A stretch of 64,000 bases of DNA from Oscheius dolichura. Lineage: Eukaryota; Nematoda; Chromadorea; Rhabditida; Rhabditidae. Below the pieces are notes generated by a model. The model saw only the letters and a list, made by a program, of their open reading frames with translations. It was not told where the DNA came from and made no database searches. Below, in pieces: positions 46,077-59,154 of the stretch. Made by a program: the position numbers and the translations under genes. The stretch is taken from NCBI GenBank assembly GCA_932521035.1, contig OW051494.1, positions 3,644,001 through 3,708,000 of the forward strand, in the 5' to 3' direction. Position 1 is the stretch's first letter. Each line of letters opens with the position of its first letter.

Positions 46077-48936
46077 TTAGAACATGCCTTTAGCGCGCTT
46101 CTTATCGGCTCCTCTTTGTTTGAAATCATTCTTATGTCTTTCTTTCATTTGTCTCTGACGACCGCCAGTGTAATTATTATTGTTGGAACTATTAGGAGGA
46201 GGGTTAACTGAAAATGAAAAATTTGGAACTTTACTATTAAACAAAACCTCCATCTTGTTCGACAGCTTTCCCACCACGTCCACCACGAGCGCCCCTTCCA
46301 CGTCCTCGCCCACCACGCGATCCGCCTCTACTGGGTCCTGCAGCTTCCTGTTTAGAAGCACCAGTGTCTTCTTCGTCTTCAGATTCTTGTTCGGAGAGAC
46401 GCTCACTTAAAAACGATAGTGTAAAACAGGCAGCTCTTACTTCAACGGCTCTATTTTAAACTCTCTCTGCTCATAACCATCATCGTATTCGTCCTCATAA
46501 ACATCATCTTCTCCGAAATTCGTTTCATATTTGTATTTCTCATAGGTGGGGCGAACCGCTACCTTATCCTTTTCACTCGTTTTAAACTTTGAAATCCCAG
46601 CGTATCTGTAATTTAAAAACGCGTCTCATAAATTGTTCAATCCACCTTTTTGCTTCGTGCATAGGAACCAATTTTTCACCTTTTGGTCCGATATGTACCA
46701 ATTTCTCCTTCGAAACGTTTTTACTGGTCATTCGAGCTTTATTGCGATCCAGGGAACTTCGAATAGTTGCGAGAATCTGACGATATAAGTAAATTGTAAT
46801 TTTAAAAAAAAACCAAAACCTCTGGCAACGTGGGCCTACACGGCTGAGATAAGTTCTCATCACTTTTCGAAGAAGCCGGCTTTGGCGCAGCAGGAGCTAG
46901 ACTAAACAAACCCTGAAGAAAGCTCATTGTTTTCAATAAAGATCACTACAACTTTGAACACATTCTTTTTATCCTCTTCTTGCTTTTCCAGCACAACAGG
47001 AAGGCTGCGTGATAGTTTCACTGCGCATTCTAATCGCTCTAAAGAAAAATATGGCGATATATTTATCTATTACATGCGTTTGTGATTTGTTTGTAAAAAA
47101 AGGAAATAAAAACTTACCGATATCTCTATAACTAACAATGGGAAGAGAAGGCAACAAGTCGCCACTGGTCCGTGATACTTCCGCATGTTGCATTCGACGA
47201 AGATCCATTGGCATATTATGATCAGCAGAAAGCATGCTCTCTATAGCATAGGCCGAATTGTAATTGAAGTGACGAAGGCAAAGCTGAAACCATCTTATTC
47301 ACGAGCAGATATATTATGACTCCCGCTTAATTTTTGTGCACTTACATGTAGATAAGGATATGACATATGCTGGAAAACATCCTTGAGTTCCTCGAGAGCT
47401 TTTCGCTGTTCCGGCTTTAGCCCTTCAATATCTCCTAATGACTGAAACAGGAAACGGGGATAACAAAAGATTTCGAAGAATCTGACTTGTAATAAACCTT
47501 GATCTTCTACCCGCTTTGTGACCACTTGCTGTTGTGTAATACAAGCAGTGCGAATAGCTTCTTCTATTTTATGACGTTCTTCAGCATTAAAAGATGTAAA
47601 AAATGGCTCCAAAGCAGAGAATTCATTTGCTAAGAAGAGAAATCTAGAGGGATTTGCATATTCTTTAAACTTTTTTATTCACCTGTCACATCTCAAAACA
47701 CCTTCAATCAACTTATATCGGTCTTTCGAATCAGGAATAACTTCCAAGCCTTTTCTAAAGAGCCGAACCGCACCTTGCTCAATTTGAGAGTTCATCTGGA
47801 GCAAATTTCTAGAACAGTTTTATAGGAAAAGTGGAAAAAATTACCTCATAGGCCAGCCTGGTAAACAAGCCGCTACGTCCATAATAACACCGACTGGAAA
47901 GTATTTTCCAATGGCGTCCACAAGTAGTGGAACTCTGTTACTTGCCTTTTAGAAAAAATAACAATAACCACTCACTTGTTAATCATTTGCACAACATCTT
48001 TTACCATTTTAGCGCCTTGTAAAACATCCAATGTGACAATCGTTGAGAAGATGCTGTCGGCCACAAGATACATGAATTTCCTAACTAGCCCAGCAGCTGT
48101 TATTTTTTGAGCATCTTTCGTTTGAGAAAATTTAGTAAGTAATTGGTTCACGGCGGTTTCATAGTGTTCAAATGTCTAAAATATATTAAATTAGTGAGAA
48201 ACTAATTGTACATTTTTAATTTCCACGGCTAAATCTCTAATATTCCGGTGTGGGTTTAATAACGCCTTTGCATTAGTTGATATAATCTTAAAAAAATATT
48301 GTCTAATATGAAAATCAGACCTTAGCAAAAATGTCCGCTTTGTTTGGAAATTGCGCCCAGACATGAGCTGCTCGTGTGAAGGGCATAATTCCTCGATTCT
48401 GGGTGCATTCCACCCATTCTGCAGATGTTAGATCGAAATCCTGGCAAAAAACTGTAATAACTTTTTCCGCTGTTCCTTACTATGGCTGGAGGAAAAACAT
48501 GTATTCGACAATAGATTATAAATATTTGGAATCGTAAAGCTTCCACAGCTTTTTGAGCACCTTCATTCCATCGATAGACAAGTTGATAGCGTTCAAGAGA
48601 GTGACCACGCGGGATGCACTCCAACGCAGAGTCAAATGAGATCAGGAAGTTTATATTGTAACAAACGGTACTCCAGAAAATCTCTGATGACAGCTTAGAG
48701 AGTCTTAAACTGACAAATAACTTTCTAAAAAATATACCAAACCGTTGATAGCTAAAGTTCAGGCTGTTGACCTGATTTATCCACTGTTCGACATCTTGCT
48801 CAGCAGCATCGAACGACAGCAGATCTATACATGCGTACACAGTTGAATCTGCTAAAGCGTGTGACTAAAAAAAGGAGCGTTTCCATATAAGAAAATAAAA
48901 ATTGGAACCAAAAAATATTCAACCAACCAGTCTCAT
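46077..48936 (-). CDS. ASCC2: ASCC2-like subunit of the ASC-1 complex (CUE-domain protein)
   Basis: In other animals ASCC2 binds K63-ubiquitin through a CUE domain and recruits the ASCC3 helicase complex to damaged nucleic acid and stalled ribosomes. Seen: a long helical N-terminal part (DLLSFDAAEQDVEQWINQVN, AEERHKIEEAIRTACITQQQ), a CUE-like HFNYNSAYAIESMLSADHNM, the acidic/Tyr motif VYEDEYDDGYE characteristic of ASCC2, an Arg/Gly-rich segment (SRGGSRGGRGRGRG) and the terminal RQMKERHKNDFKQRGADKKR, parallel to the family's C-terminal end. Introns of ~40-75 nt. The start MRL at 48936, joined to SHALADSTVYACIDLL, is a best guess. The RGG stretch is unusual for the family. Confidence 0.72.
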
Positions 48937-49145
48937 GTTGCTTGATAAAAATCTGTTCTGGTGGTGACCTGTACTATTATGATTACTATTTGAAGGAAAG
49001 TGGTAATAGCAAATAGTTAACGCTATTAACGTACACATTTAAAATGAAAAGGATAAAAAAATATCGTAACATGTACAGTACAAAGAAATAACAAACAGAA
49101 CAACAATAAAGAAACAAATCAACAACAATCCTCAAGAAACTACTA

Positions 49146-52100
49146 TTACTTATACATTTTATTTCGACCCATTTTTGCCAACTTTTCCTCCAATGGTGGC
49201 CACATCAATGTTATAGCGGAATGCAGAGATTCTGGCTGCCATTGAAGATATTCTTCAAGTAGAAAATTTTCATCATTATAAAACTGCTGGGTTAGTGCGG
49301 CTCTCGTGTGAATCTAAACGCAATAAGAATTAGAACGAAGCAATGTTACTTCTTTCTCAATCAGCTTGTTTAAAAGCCTTTCCGCTCTCTGTTGGAGTCG
49401 GGACCACGACCGAATCATAGTTGTAGGTGGTGCTAACAGCTTAGGCATATATTCCACTAACTTGGGCATGATCTAAAATATTTTATTGTAGAATCGTTAA
49501 AAAACAGAAGAAAAATTAGCATATTAAAGCGAAAACGTAAAAAGGCGCTGCACCCGTAAAATCTCGGCAGCCAAACGAAAGGTGCCTATATAATCAATTG
49601 AGCTTTACATATGTTTGCCGGGAGGGCGCCCTCCCGGTTTTATATTGGTATTGGTATAATGTAACATATGCTTGAATTATCGTGAGCTATTATTAGAGTA
49701 AGTAGGCAGGCAGCCTCATATTTTTTTAAAGTCTTACTTTTCCCTGTAGTAGAAACATAGCAAAGTATCGATAAAGCATAATATCACGGCCTATCGGTTT
49801 ATCAACGGGATCCAGTTTCCATTTTAATGGGCCAAAGGCTACAGAGACCTTTCTCACAATTTCATCGTTGGATTCATCATATCTAAGACGGCAAACAAAT
49901 ATTGGGTAAAATGCAGATACCTAGGCTCTTCATCTTTTATCTCGATAAAATCGCAGTATGATTCTGCTAAGCGAGGGAGCCATTCAGGATCAACACTCAT
50001 TAATGTCTGCATACACTTTTTGTTTCCTGTAAGAATTGAATTATAGGGAAATTTTTAACATAACAACAAACTAGGTCAGAAAAACTAACCTAGGTGAACA
50101 ATTTCCTGGTATACAACATATTCCGGCTCTTCTGTATAGATAACACTACAAGGATCAATAAAAACGTATTCTTGAAGTTTCATAGTTTGATAAGCTCCAC
50201 GAGGAATCTCTTCTTTTGTTACCGCACGGTCAACCCTTTTTGCAAGGCAATCAACTAATCCCGTAACCATCATCTGTCTACAGGGGAAACCGTTAAAAAT
50301 ACAAACGATATCATTGTCACCGTAGCATTTGAGCTTGAGTATCCGAAATTAGTGGAAGCTGCGATATTAATTCCATATCGATAGAAGTTTTAAAAGTGCT
50401 AGTGATAATATTTGTAAGTTGTATACGTAGCCGTCTTATTTCTTGCATTGCTTTATGCCGTAAGCCTAACTTCGAACAGACATTGTGATCCATCTAACTC
50501 ATTCGTTTAAAAATGACGAAGAGTAACTACCTTAACGCCTTCACTGGCTGCAACAGCTTTCAACAGCACAAGTAAATCGCCTAATCGTCTAGCAGATCCT
50601 TTTCCGCACCATGATCGTCTTAATTTCAGAACCTCAGTCATTAAAGCCTTTGTTTCTTCATCATTTGCTCCACGAAGCGATGATATAGGTATCAGCGGTT
50701 CACGCACTGAAGTTTAAATATATTTCTAAAAATGATAAAGAATTTACCAGATAATGCTGAAATTAATGAAATAGCGTAGGGTAGAATTCCATTTTGGTTG
50801 GCCATCGCTATAACTTTTCCGTAAGCTGGCGCCAAAGGAAATACGGCTAAAGTTTTTCCAAGCGAAGTAATTCTAGCTTCCGTATTATCATTTCTTGTGG
50901 TTTTAGACAATGCTCCCATTCTAACAAGTCTTTCTTCTGCTAATTTCAAACTTTTCGTATCCGGCGCAGATGGAAACGGAAAATTGATTACCTACAGTTG
51001 TTCACTAGTAAAAGTATATTTTCAAAATAACCTTGACTATATTCATAGACTTCAGATGAAGAACTAACTGATCAGCTGGTTTGTTCATTATTTCCGGCAT
51101 AGAAAACTGTTCCAAATCTTGGAATACGGCAGATGAGTAAAGTCTTAATATCTTTTCTTTTTAAAGGGAATAAAAAACCTGTAGGCGTGGCCAGCTGCAA
51201 TGCGGCCAGCGCGACCAGCTCTTTGATCTGCAGATGCTTGACTTACTCGAGACACCACAAATTTTGAAACGCCGGTTATTGGATCATAAAGCCTATAATA
51301 ATAGCAAACAAATGTATGAGAGATGCTTACCGTTGTTTTTCGAACCCGGTATCTACTACATATTTTACTCCAGGTATTGTAAGAGAGGTTTCAGCAACGT
51401 TTGTAGCAACTACGCACATCCTCGCACCATCCGGAGGCATTTCGAAGACCTTTTTTTGTTTCATTGTGGAGAGAAGAGAATATAGTGGAAGACAATAGAG
51501 AGGAGCTATATCAAAAGGTGGCGGTGGTAGGATGGATATCTGCAAACATGTTCTAATTCATACAATCCTCATTACCGGGTCATCCATAGTTTCATCTGCT
51601 AGCTCTTCATTATAATCATCCCATATATCATTTCCAATGCCGGATTCTAGTAAATCTTCACCATCAAGCTTCGTATCCTATAACTCGAATAACTGAACGC
51701 TGGACGTTCCCACCTCGTTGTTTGAGTTCTCTCGAAAATTTTCCAATTTGAAGTCACGAGAAACTTCAGATCGGGCTTTTTTCCATTTCTTACTGCCTCT
51801 TATTAAACTTTCACCAGCTTTGTCTTTTTCAAGTCTTATCTAAATGAAGTAATACAATGATATTTTTAGCCTTACAGGATATCTCGATTTCAATTTATCA
51901 ATTAACTGATGGACTTCTTGTTGGCCACTAACAAAAATTAGTATAGTTCCCTCGGGCAACGATTCATGGATCCGACAAGTCTAGTAATAAATGTGAAATA
52001 TTTGCTGAATAAACCTTTCGAAAAGCGGCGGCCATATAGTTGTCTGGAGTTTTCTTTTCAAAATGCACTGTTACAGGATACTGCCTAGCATCTACTTTAA

Positions 52101-53929
52101 TTACTTTTGGTGTAATGGTAGGAAATAGTCTAAAATATTGACTATATAGATTTTCTTCAAATATACCTTTCATGCAAAAAGTCTTGCAAGCGTAACGTAG
52201 CTGACATTATGATCAGCTTCAATGGTTTACCAGTTTTTGCGCGAAGGGGTGAAATTCTAGAAAGCATTCCAATTAATACGTCACTGTACATAGAACGCTC
52301 GTGCGCTTCATCTATCAATATAGCTGAGTACCTAAACGATTCTTTATTAAATGCTGAAATGTTTCAACTTTGTAAGCATAATGTCGTTTTCCATTTCCTT
52401 CATAAGAACACCATCTGTCATGAAAAGTATTCTTGTACTACTCGAGCGTGTTCCCTCATAGCGAATCTGACAAAAGATGGAAGGGAATATGAACTTATTA
52501 CCTGATAACTGACAGCATCGCGTAATCCAAGCTCTTCACCAACACGTTGAGCCATAGAGATAGCTGCCACTCTTCGCGGTTCCGTAATTCCAATAATTTG
52601 TCCATCTGTTGCGTAACCCGCTTCGTAAAGAAATTGTGGGACTTGAGTAGTCTTTCCTGATCCCGTTTCTCCACAAAGTACTGTTACCTGCAAAATAAGT
52701 TTTTTTACACAGTTGGAAAGCATACAATGTTGTCATTAATAGCTTCTACAATTGGGATTTCTTCACCATAAATAGGTAGAAGGCTTCGATTCTCTTCTAT
52801 TTTTGAATCTCGACACACAGACACATATTTCCTTTTTCCAGTATGACCGTTGTTAATAGTTTCAGGCTGAAAGTTAAGATAAATGATATTATAAGTGTTC
52901 CATACTCCTCCGCTACTTGTACTGGCTTCAGTACAATCAATATCTGTTATGTTATCTGGCTGATCTTTTTTTACAAGTATTTTTTTACGTGGTGCATTGG
53001 CTATATTTTCGTCATCTTCATCGTCACTGTCAACAGTTTCGCTTATCTTTATCTAAAAGAGAAAAAAAAATCAGAAAACGGATCAAATGAACTTGCTTTC
53101 AATTTTTTGGTCTTTCTTTTTTTGACAACGACGCCATCACTTGTTATATCTTCAGTATATGTAGTTACACTGCCATACGTTGTTCTATCTAATTCACTAT
53201 CATCCTGCAAAGCATAGACAAGTTTTGAAATCCACAAACCTTCCCCTCAACTAAGCTATCTTCATCCGAAATTTCGTCGTCTGTTGGGTAATAATTTTCC
53301 TAAACCAAAACATATGCCTGAAAGGATGAAAGAACCTGTATTCTGGCCTTCTTATGAATTGTGAGAGTATGTGCTTCACTTTTTGACAATGAATTTAACT
53401 TTTCGGAGGTATTTGTAACCTTATCTGGCGTTCTAAACTGTTTTAGTGGAAGCCATACACAAAACAAACTGTTTATCCTGTGAGTGAATAGTTGAAGAGA
53501 GTTGTCTCACAGTTTCTGCGTCTAACCGATACTCAGCTAAAGAAGCAAACAGTTCTTCCTGCTATAAATGGAACACTTTATACCTCTGCACAATCGACTA
53601 ACCGTTAGTTTTTGAACTTTTCGAGCTTGTACAGCTGCTAACTGTCGTTTTCGCTTCTTCGTAATCTATTGGAAAATATCATTTTAAATAGGTATCCTAC
53701 TTTTTCTTTATCTTTCTCCAATGCGAAATTCCTAGACTTCTTCCCCCCGGTCGCATCCTTTTTTTTCGCGTTTGACTCTTTGTCATCTATTTTCTTCCGC
53801 TTACTACCTAATTTTAGTTAAATAAGCTAAACTTTTGTACTAACCATTAACTATTACTAATTCATTAGCAGTATCTGTTGTGCTGTAATCAGTTTGTGAA
53901 AAATTGTATTCTCGTGACTTGCTCTCCAT
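49146..53929 (-). CDS. DHX37: DEAH-box RNA helicase, DHX37-type (U3 snoRNP / SSU processome)
   Basis: ATP-dependent helicase of small-subunit ribosome assembly. Start [20 protein letters not shown] at 53929, just after gttttacag (a likely spliced-leader acceptor). A Lys-rich nuclear N-terminal part ([33 protein letters not shown]) is typical of the DHX37/Dhr1 branch. Core motifs: [86 protein letters not shown]-terminal HA2/OB region ([32 protein letters not shown]), ending LWPP-like [19 protein letters not shown]. About twenty introns; one near 49481-49735 is ~255 nt with a 20-base palindrome. Confidence 0.88.
49618..49637. repeat. 20-bp perfect palindrome in a DHX37 intron
   Basis: ccgggagggcgccctcccgg, entirely G/C apart from central pairs, inside an AT-rich intron longer than most. 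It may be the core of a small foldback repeat. Confidence 0.8.
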
Positions 53930-54280
53930 TTCTGTAAAACAGTTCGATGATGTGCTGGAAATGGAAAAGCTGTGTTAGTCTGGGAATGCAAGGGATCTCT
54001 TCTCTTGAGAAAGTCTTCCTTTTTCAATTTTTCACAACCAAAATTCAAATGGTCTTGTGACGCGCGACCCTGAACGCCAATTATTTCTTTTTCAAAAGAT
54101 TTGGGGTGATTCCTTTTTTCGTTCTCGCTTTAGTTGTAGTCTTGTAGTTTTACTACTTGCAACAAAACTAGAGTGGTGTTGTACTTTTGAGTGGAAAACA
54201 AGTGAATTTTTGATATGCCTACTATTAAGTGATTCGATACTTCTCGCTTCTTCTTTATTTCGACTATTTTCTTTTTCAGG
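53930..54280. promoter_or_regulatory. Bidirectional promoter region, DHX37 (-) / PRMT1 (+)
   Basis: 350 bases between the two start codons. Each start has a T-rich YAG acceptor within a few bases (tttttcag|gATG for PRMT1, gttttacag|aaATG for DHX37), so both leaders are probably trans-spliced. Confidence 0.5.
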
Positions 54281-55539
<1,259 letters not shown>

Positions 55540-55870
55540 ACTGAAGACTAAAAGTACAAATGGCTTTCGGCATGTCTTCTCATTTCTTCTAGTTCCCCGT
55601 GCACCTAGTTGCATCTGATACTCATTGCCCGATGTTAGTTTATTTTTTTTAGTTTTGCATCTTTGTTGTTATCGTTTACCGTCTACCATTTCGAGACGGG
55701 TTGCTCCCCTGTTATTGTAAGCGTCTTCTCGAGTGGACTACTCTTTGTTCATTGTTGCCTTTAAAGGAATAAAGCCGTTATCCGTTTTTCTCGTTTTGCT
55801 GTACGGGGTTAGAACCGCATCTACTTCAACTTGCAATAGCTAGAAGACTAGGATTTTTTTGTTTGAAGAA

Positions 55871-58800
55871 ATGTTTCCTTCGAGTAGTATGGGTCAACCA
55901 GGAACAAGTGGTGCTACACCAAGTTCCTCTAAAAGATCCCCAGGAGTTAGAATACCCATGGAGGGGCATAGCGACTGGAATTTAAAGTTCATAAGCTATG
56001 ATGGGTCAGAAAAATATGTAGCGTACGTTTTTATCAAGCTTACCATGCAAAACCTTGCAGACCACTTGAATACGAGGATGAACTACAAGACCGAGCGTTT
56101 CTTATAAATTGGAGGCAGATTCTCGGCTCTGAATTGGAATATGATAATGATCGTTTGGGTGGCCAAGGTAGTCACTTAATCGAAGAGGACAACGATGATT
56201 ATTTGCCTGCGGTATACACTCTTTTACTGTATGCTCATGCCTTTCAGAGAGAAGACGAAGTAGTTCCCCCGGAGCAGATGGTGGTACCGGATGCAGGGCC
56301 GTGGCACACAGTTGCTAAAAATTTACAGTATGAATTATGGTATTCTGCAATTTAGCTATTCTAGCGAATCACTACTGCAAATGAACGTCTTTCTTGATAA
56401 TTTGAATGTTCTAAAAAAGACTCAATATGTTGCAGCATTGACGATATTAGACCCTAATCAAAGCGAACCTCAACCGGATCTTCCAAATCAGAGCCGAGCC
56501 GCTCAGTGGGTGTGGAAAAGAAAAGTTAGAAATATCGTAATTCTTTCTATTTCAAGTTTAGGCATTGCAAGATGCTGGAAACGTATTAGAAATGTCTATA
56601 AGAAGAATGGACCAAAGTGGTGTTGAAACTAAAGATGATCAAGACTTTAAAAATCGGACACAATTTTTTCAGTAAGTTGTACTGTGAAGCTATGTGAAAT
56701 ATTTATTGCGCTAACAGCTATTTTGAAGCTCCATTATTTGTTATGTCGCTATCTTGTTTTTCTGGTAGCACTGCCGAACATCGTGAATTTAGAATTTCTG
56801 TCGAATTATTCTCTGCTGTATTTTCTGCAATAGCGCCTGAAGCAAGATTATACTTTTGAATGTTGAAAATATTACTTTTGTTAGGAGAAGATCTCATTCC
56901 AAGAACGAAAATAAATGTGTTCCATATAGCTAAGAAAATAGCTAAAATGTAGATGCAAACTGCACCAACCATTCTGGGATCGCTCCATGTATCGCTAAAC
57001 GTTTCGTGATTATCAATATAAAAAATATTAACATTAAACAAGGAGCTGCAACCATTGCTTAGTTCAAATTTTGTCTAAAATGATATCATTTTACTTGTAA
57101 ATTACTTGATTTTGCAAAAATCTGGCTACCACAGCAAAGGCGGATTAAACGATATGATTTAAAATTATAGCGAGCTTCGAAAAATGAGAGAATATTGGAG
57201 GATACGGAAATCCGGCGATCATATAACTGGAGATCTCGGATACAAAATTTGTGAGAAACTTCCTTCCTCCTATAACTTCTTTCAGTCGGACAAAAGTACA
57301 ATTCGAGAGAGATTTTTGACATTTCTAGAAGATCGAAACCAGAGCTTTATCTCAATTCCGATCGCTCTCGTGTTGCCTCCAGCTCAGTTCCAAATGAAAC
57401 ACTTTGCCAATCGATATTACAAGTAACAGTTCCAAGAGATTTGGCTCGACGGGCCACGCTCTCTGTTTCAGTAATTCCAGGTTCCTTCATTTTTATTAAC
57501 TATTATTATTTGTTTAGATGACAAAACTAGCACTGGACTTTTCTCCGACATGGATGATGTTCATTTTGAATACATAAGATTAGATGCCAAAAATCAAGAA
57601 CAAATTCATTGGGATAATGCTTTAAAATGGGCACAAGAAACTCTTATTTGCAGAGAAACATTTAAAACGGTTTGGTTTCTATGTTATGCATGTTCGAGCG
57701 TTTTAGTTATGCAAAGAAGCTGCTTCAATGCATCTAAAGAGAACTATAATACGTGACGGAGTTTTAATTAGCTCTTTGAACGATGATCTGATGATACGTA
57801 TTGAACTCAAATATTTTCCATTTGAGGTAAAAGTTTAAAGATATGTTTACAATTTGTTTAGGAGCTTCCTCCTTCTATTCAAGACGGGGATTCTTTGCTG
57901 AATCGAGCGCTTCGTCAGATGCTGGTAGCAGAACAGTGTTTTCGAACTTTTCGACCTCAAGTGTTCGTATCTCTTCCACTTACCCATCTTTCGGAGCAAT
58001 TAGATTTTCGCGGACCAAAGGCCTTTTCTCAACAAGAAGTAATACATTATTTAGTGAATAATCAGTTTCGATTCAGATTGACGATCGTCGAGCTCGACCA
58101 TGCAAATACATGACGAAAATTTGTGCGGTATCTGCTCATTATACACTTGTGAAAGTCGTTGTCAGCGCACTGAAGCAAATCAGCAGAGAGGATCTGGATC
58201 CTGGAGTTAGTGCAACAAACAACTAAAAAAACTTTTTCAGCTGTCTTTTCGTTTTATGCGATGCACGCAGACGTCATCGTTAATCATATGTACATTATAC
58301 AATAAATATTACGATCAGATAATATCGCGGTAAACCACACTTGCTATTCTTATCTTCTTTTAGACTCAATTTTTATATTCGAATTACTGCAGATGAAGTG
58401 GTGCTAGTAGCTCCCAGTACTACACAAGACATTCAGTGTTATAGGGACAAAAATATGCTTATATGGGCAGTACACCAAATGGTTTAAGCAAATTCAGTTT
58501 TATATGACAATTGTTTCAGATGACCACTTATGCTGTGCAGTCTATTGTCAGTTTAGCTAAGACTCATTGGTGGTATATGGTACGTTTTCTTCTTCACCGA
58601 TTAAATCGTACTACAAAAGTTCTTATATTTATCACTATTGCAGCTTGTTCATTGTAACATAAATAATCTCGATGAACAAGGAAACTTCGCCCCTACCGTT
58701 CTATTATATAATGATGTTTCTACGCGTAGTATTTTTGTGAAATTTTTTATGGGTAGATCTCCAGAGATACAGGTTAAAAAGTTATCAGCAACGGAAGTAA

Positions 58801-58962
58801 GCCTTTTTCACTATAAGCAATAAATGAATTTAGGATCATTTAATAGAATTCGTTCCCTTGGACTATGATGGACTTCCGGGCACTTCCATGCTACGAAAAT
58901 TCGACAGCCTATTTGCACTTTTTCGCGAATCAGAAATCTGCAAGCCTGTTGAGATTGTTTAA
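55871..58962 (+). CDS. MED17: Mediator complex subunit 17
   Basis: Head-module subunit of Mediator, linking activators to RNA polymerase II. The start MFPSSSMGQPGTSGATPSSS at 55871 leads into GPWHTVAKNLHYSSESLLQM and the hallmark ELRKMREYWRIRKSGDHITG (compare the conserved L-R-x-x-W-x-x-R-K-x-G-D of the family). Then QVTVPRDLARRATLSVSVIP, ALKWAQETLICRETFKTLCK, LDFRGPKAFSQQE and a divergent C-terminal domain ending ESEICKPVEIV. About fourteen introns; one, 56673-57170, is ~500 nt and contains an antisense ORF. Frame was restored at each junction by hand, so individual junctions may shift by a few bases. Confidence 0.8.
56718..56972 (-). CDS. Possible small membrane protein or last exon, antisense inside a MED17 intron
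   Basis: From ATG 56972: one TM helix (GAVCIYILAIFLAIWNTFIF) and a polar Asn/Ser-rich tail ending SDITNNGASK. The open frame extends upstream without Met (FYIDNHETFSDTWSDPRM) to a ttttag at about 57076, so this may be a terminal exon of an unseen minus-strand gene. Position within a large MED17 intron, opposite strand. No family recognised. Confidence 0.35.
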   Translation of the reverse strand: MVGAVCIYILAIFLAIWNTFIFVLGMRSSPNKSNIFNIQKYNLASGAIAENTAENNSTEILNSRCSAVLPEKQDSDITNNGASK

Positions 58963-59154
58963 CGTTCTTAATTTTTACTAAATTTGTCATTGGTAATGCT
59001 AAACACTTTATAATATCTTCTACGACTTGATTTAATTTAAGCCACTATTGTAGATATCTCAATAATTATAATATATTTTAACCGTCTGATAACAATTGAA
59101 CATCGTTTCCAACAAGGCAAACAGCTAAACATAACTATTGCGATCACGCAAGGC

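Noticed and set aside
46582..46863. Separate small gene starting at MSFLQGLFSL (46928)
   Set aside because: A 50 nt in-phase intron (gtgttc...cttcag) joins this segment to upstream ASCC2 exons, so the internal Met is not a gene start.
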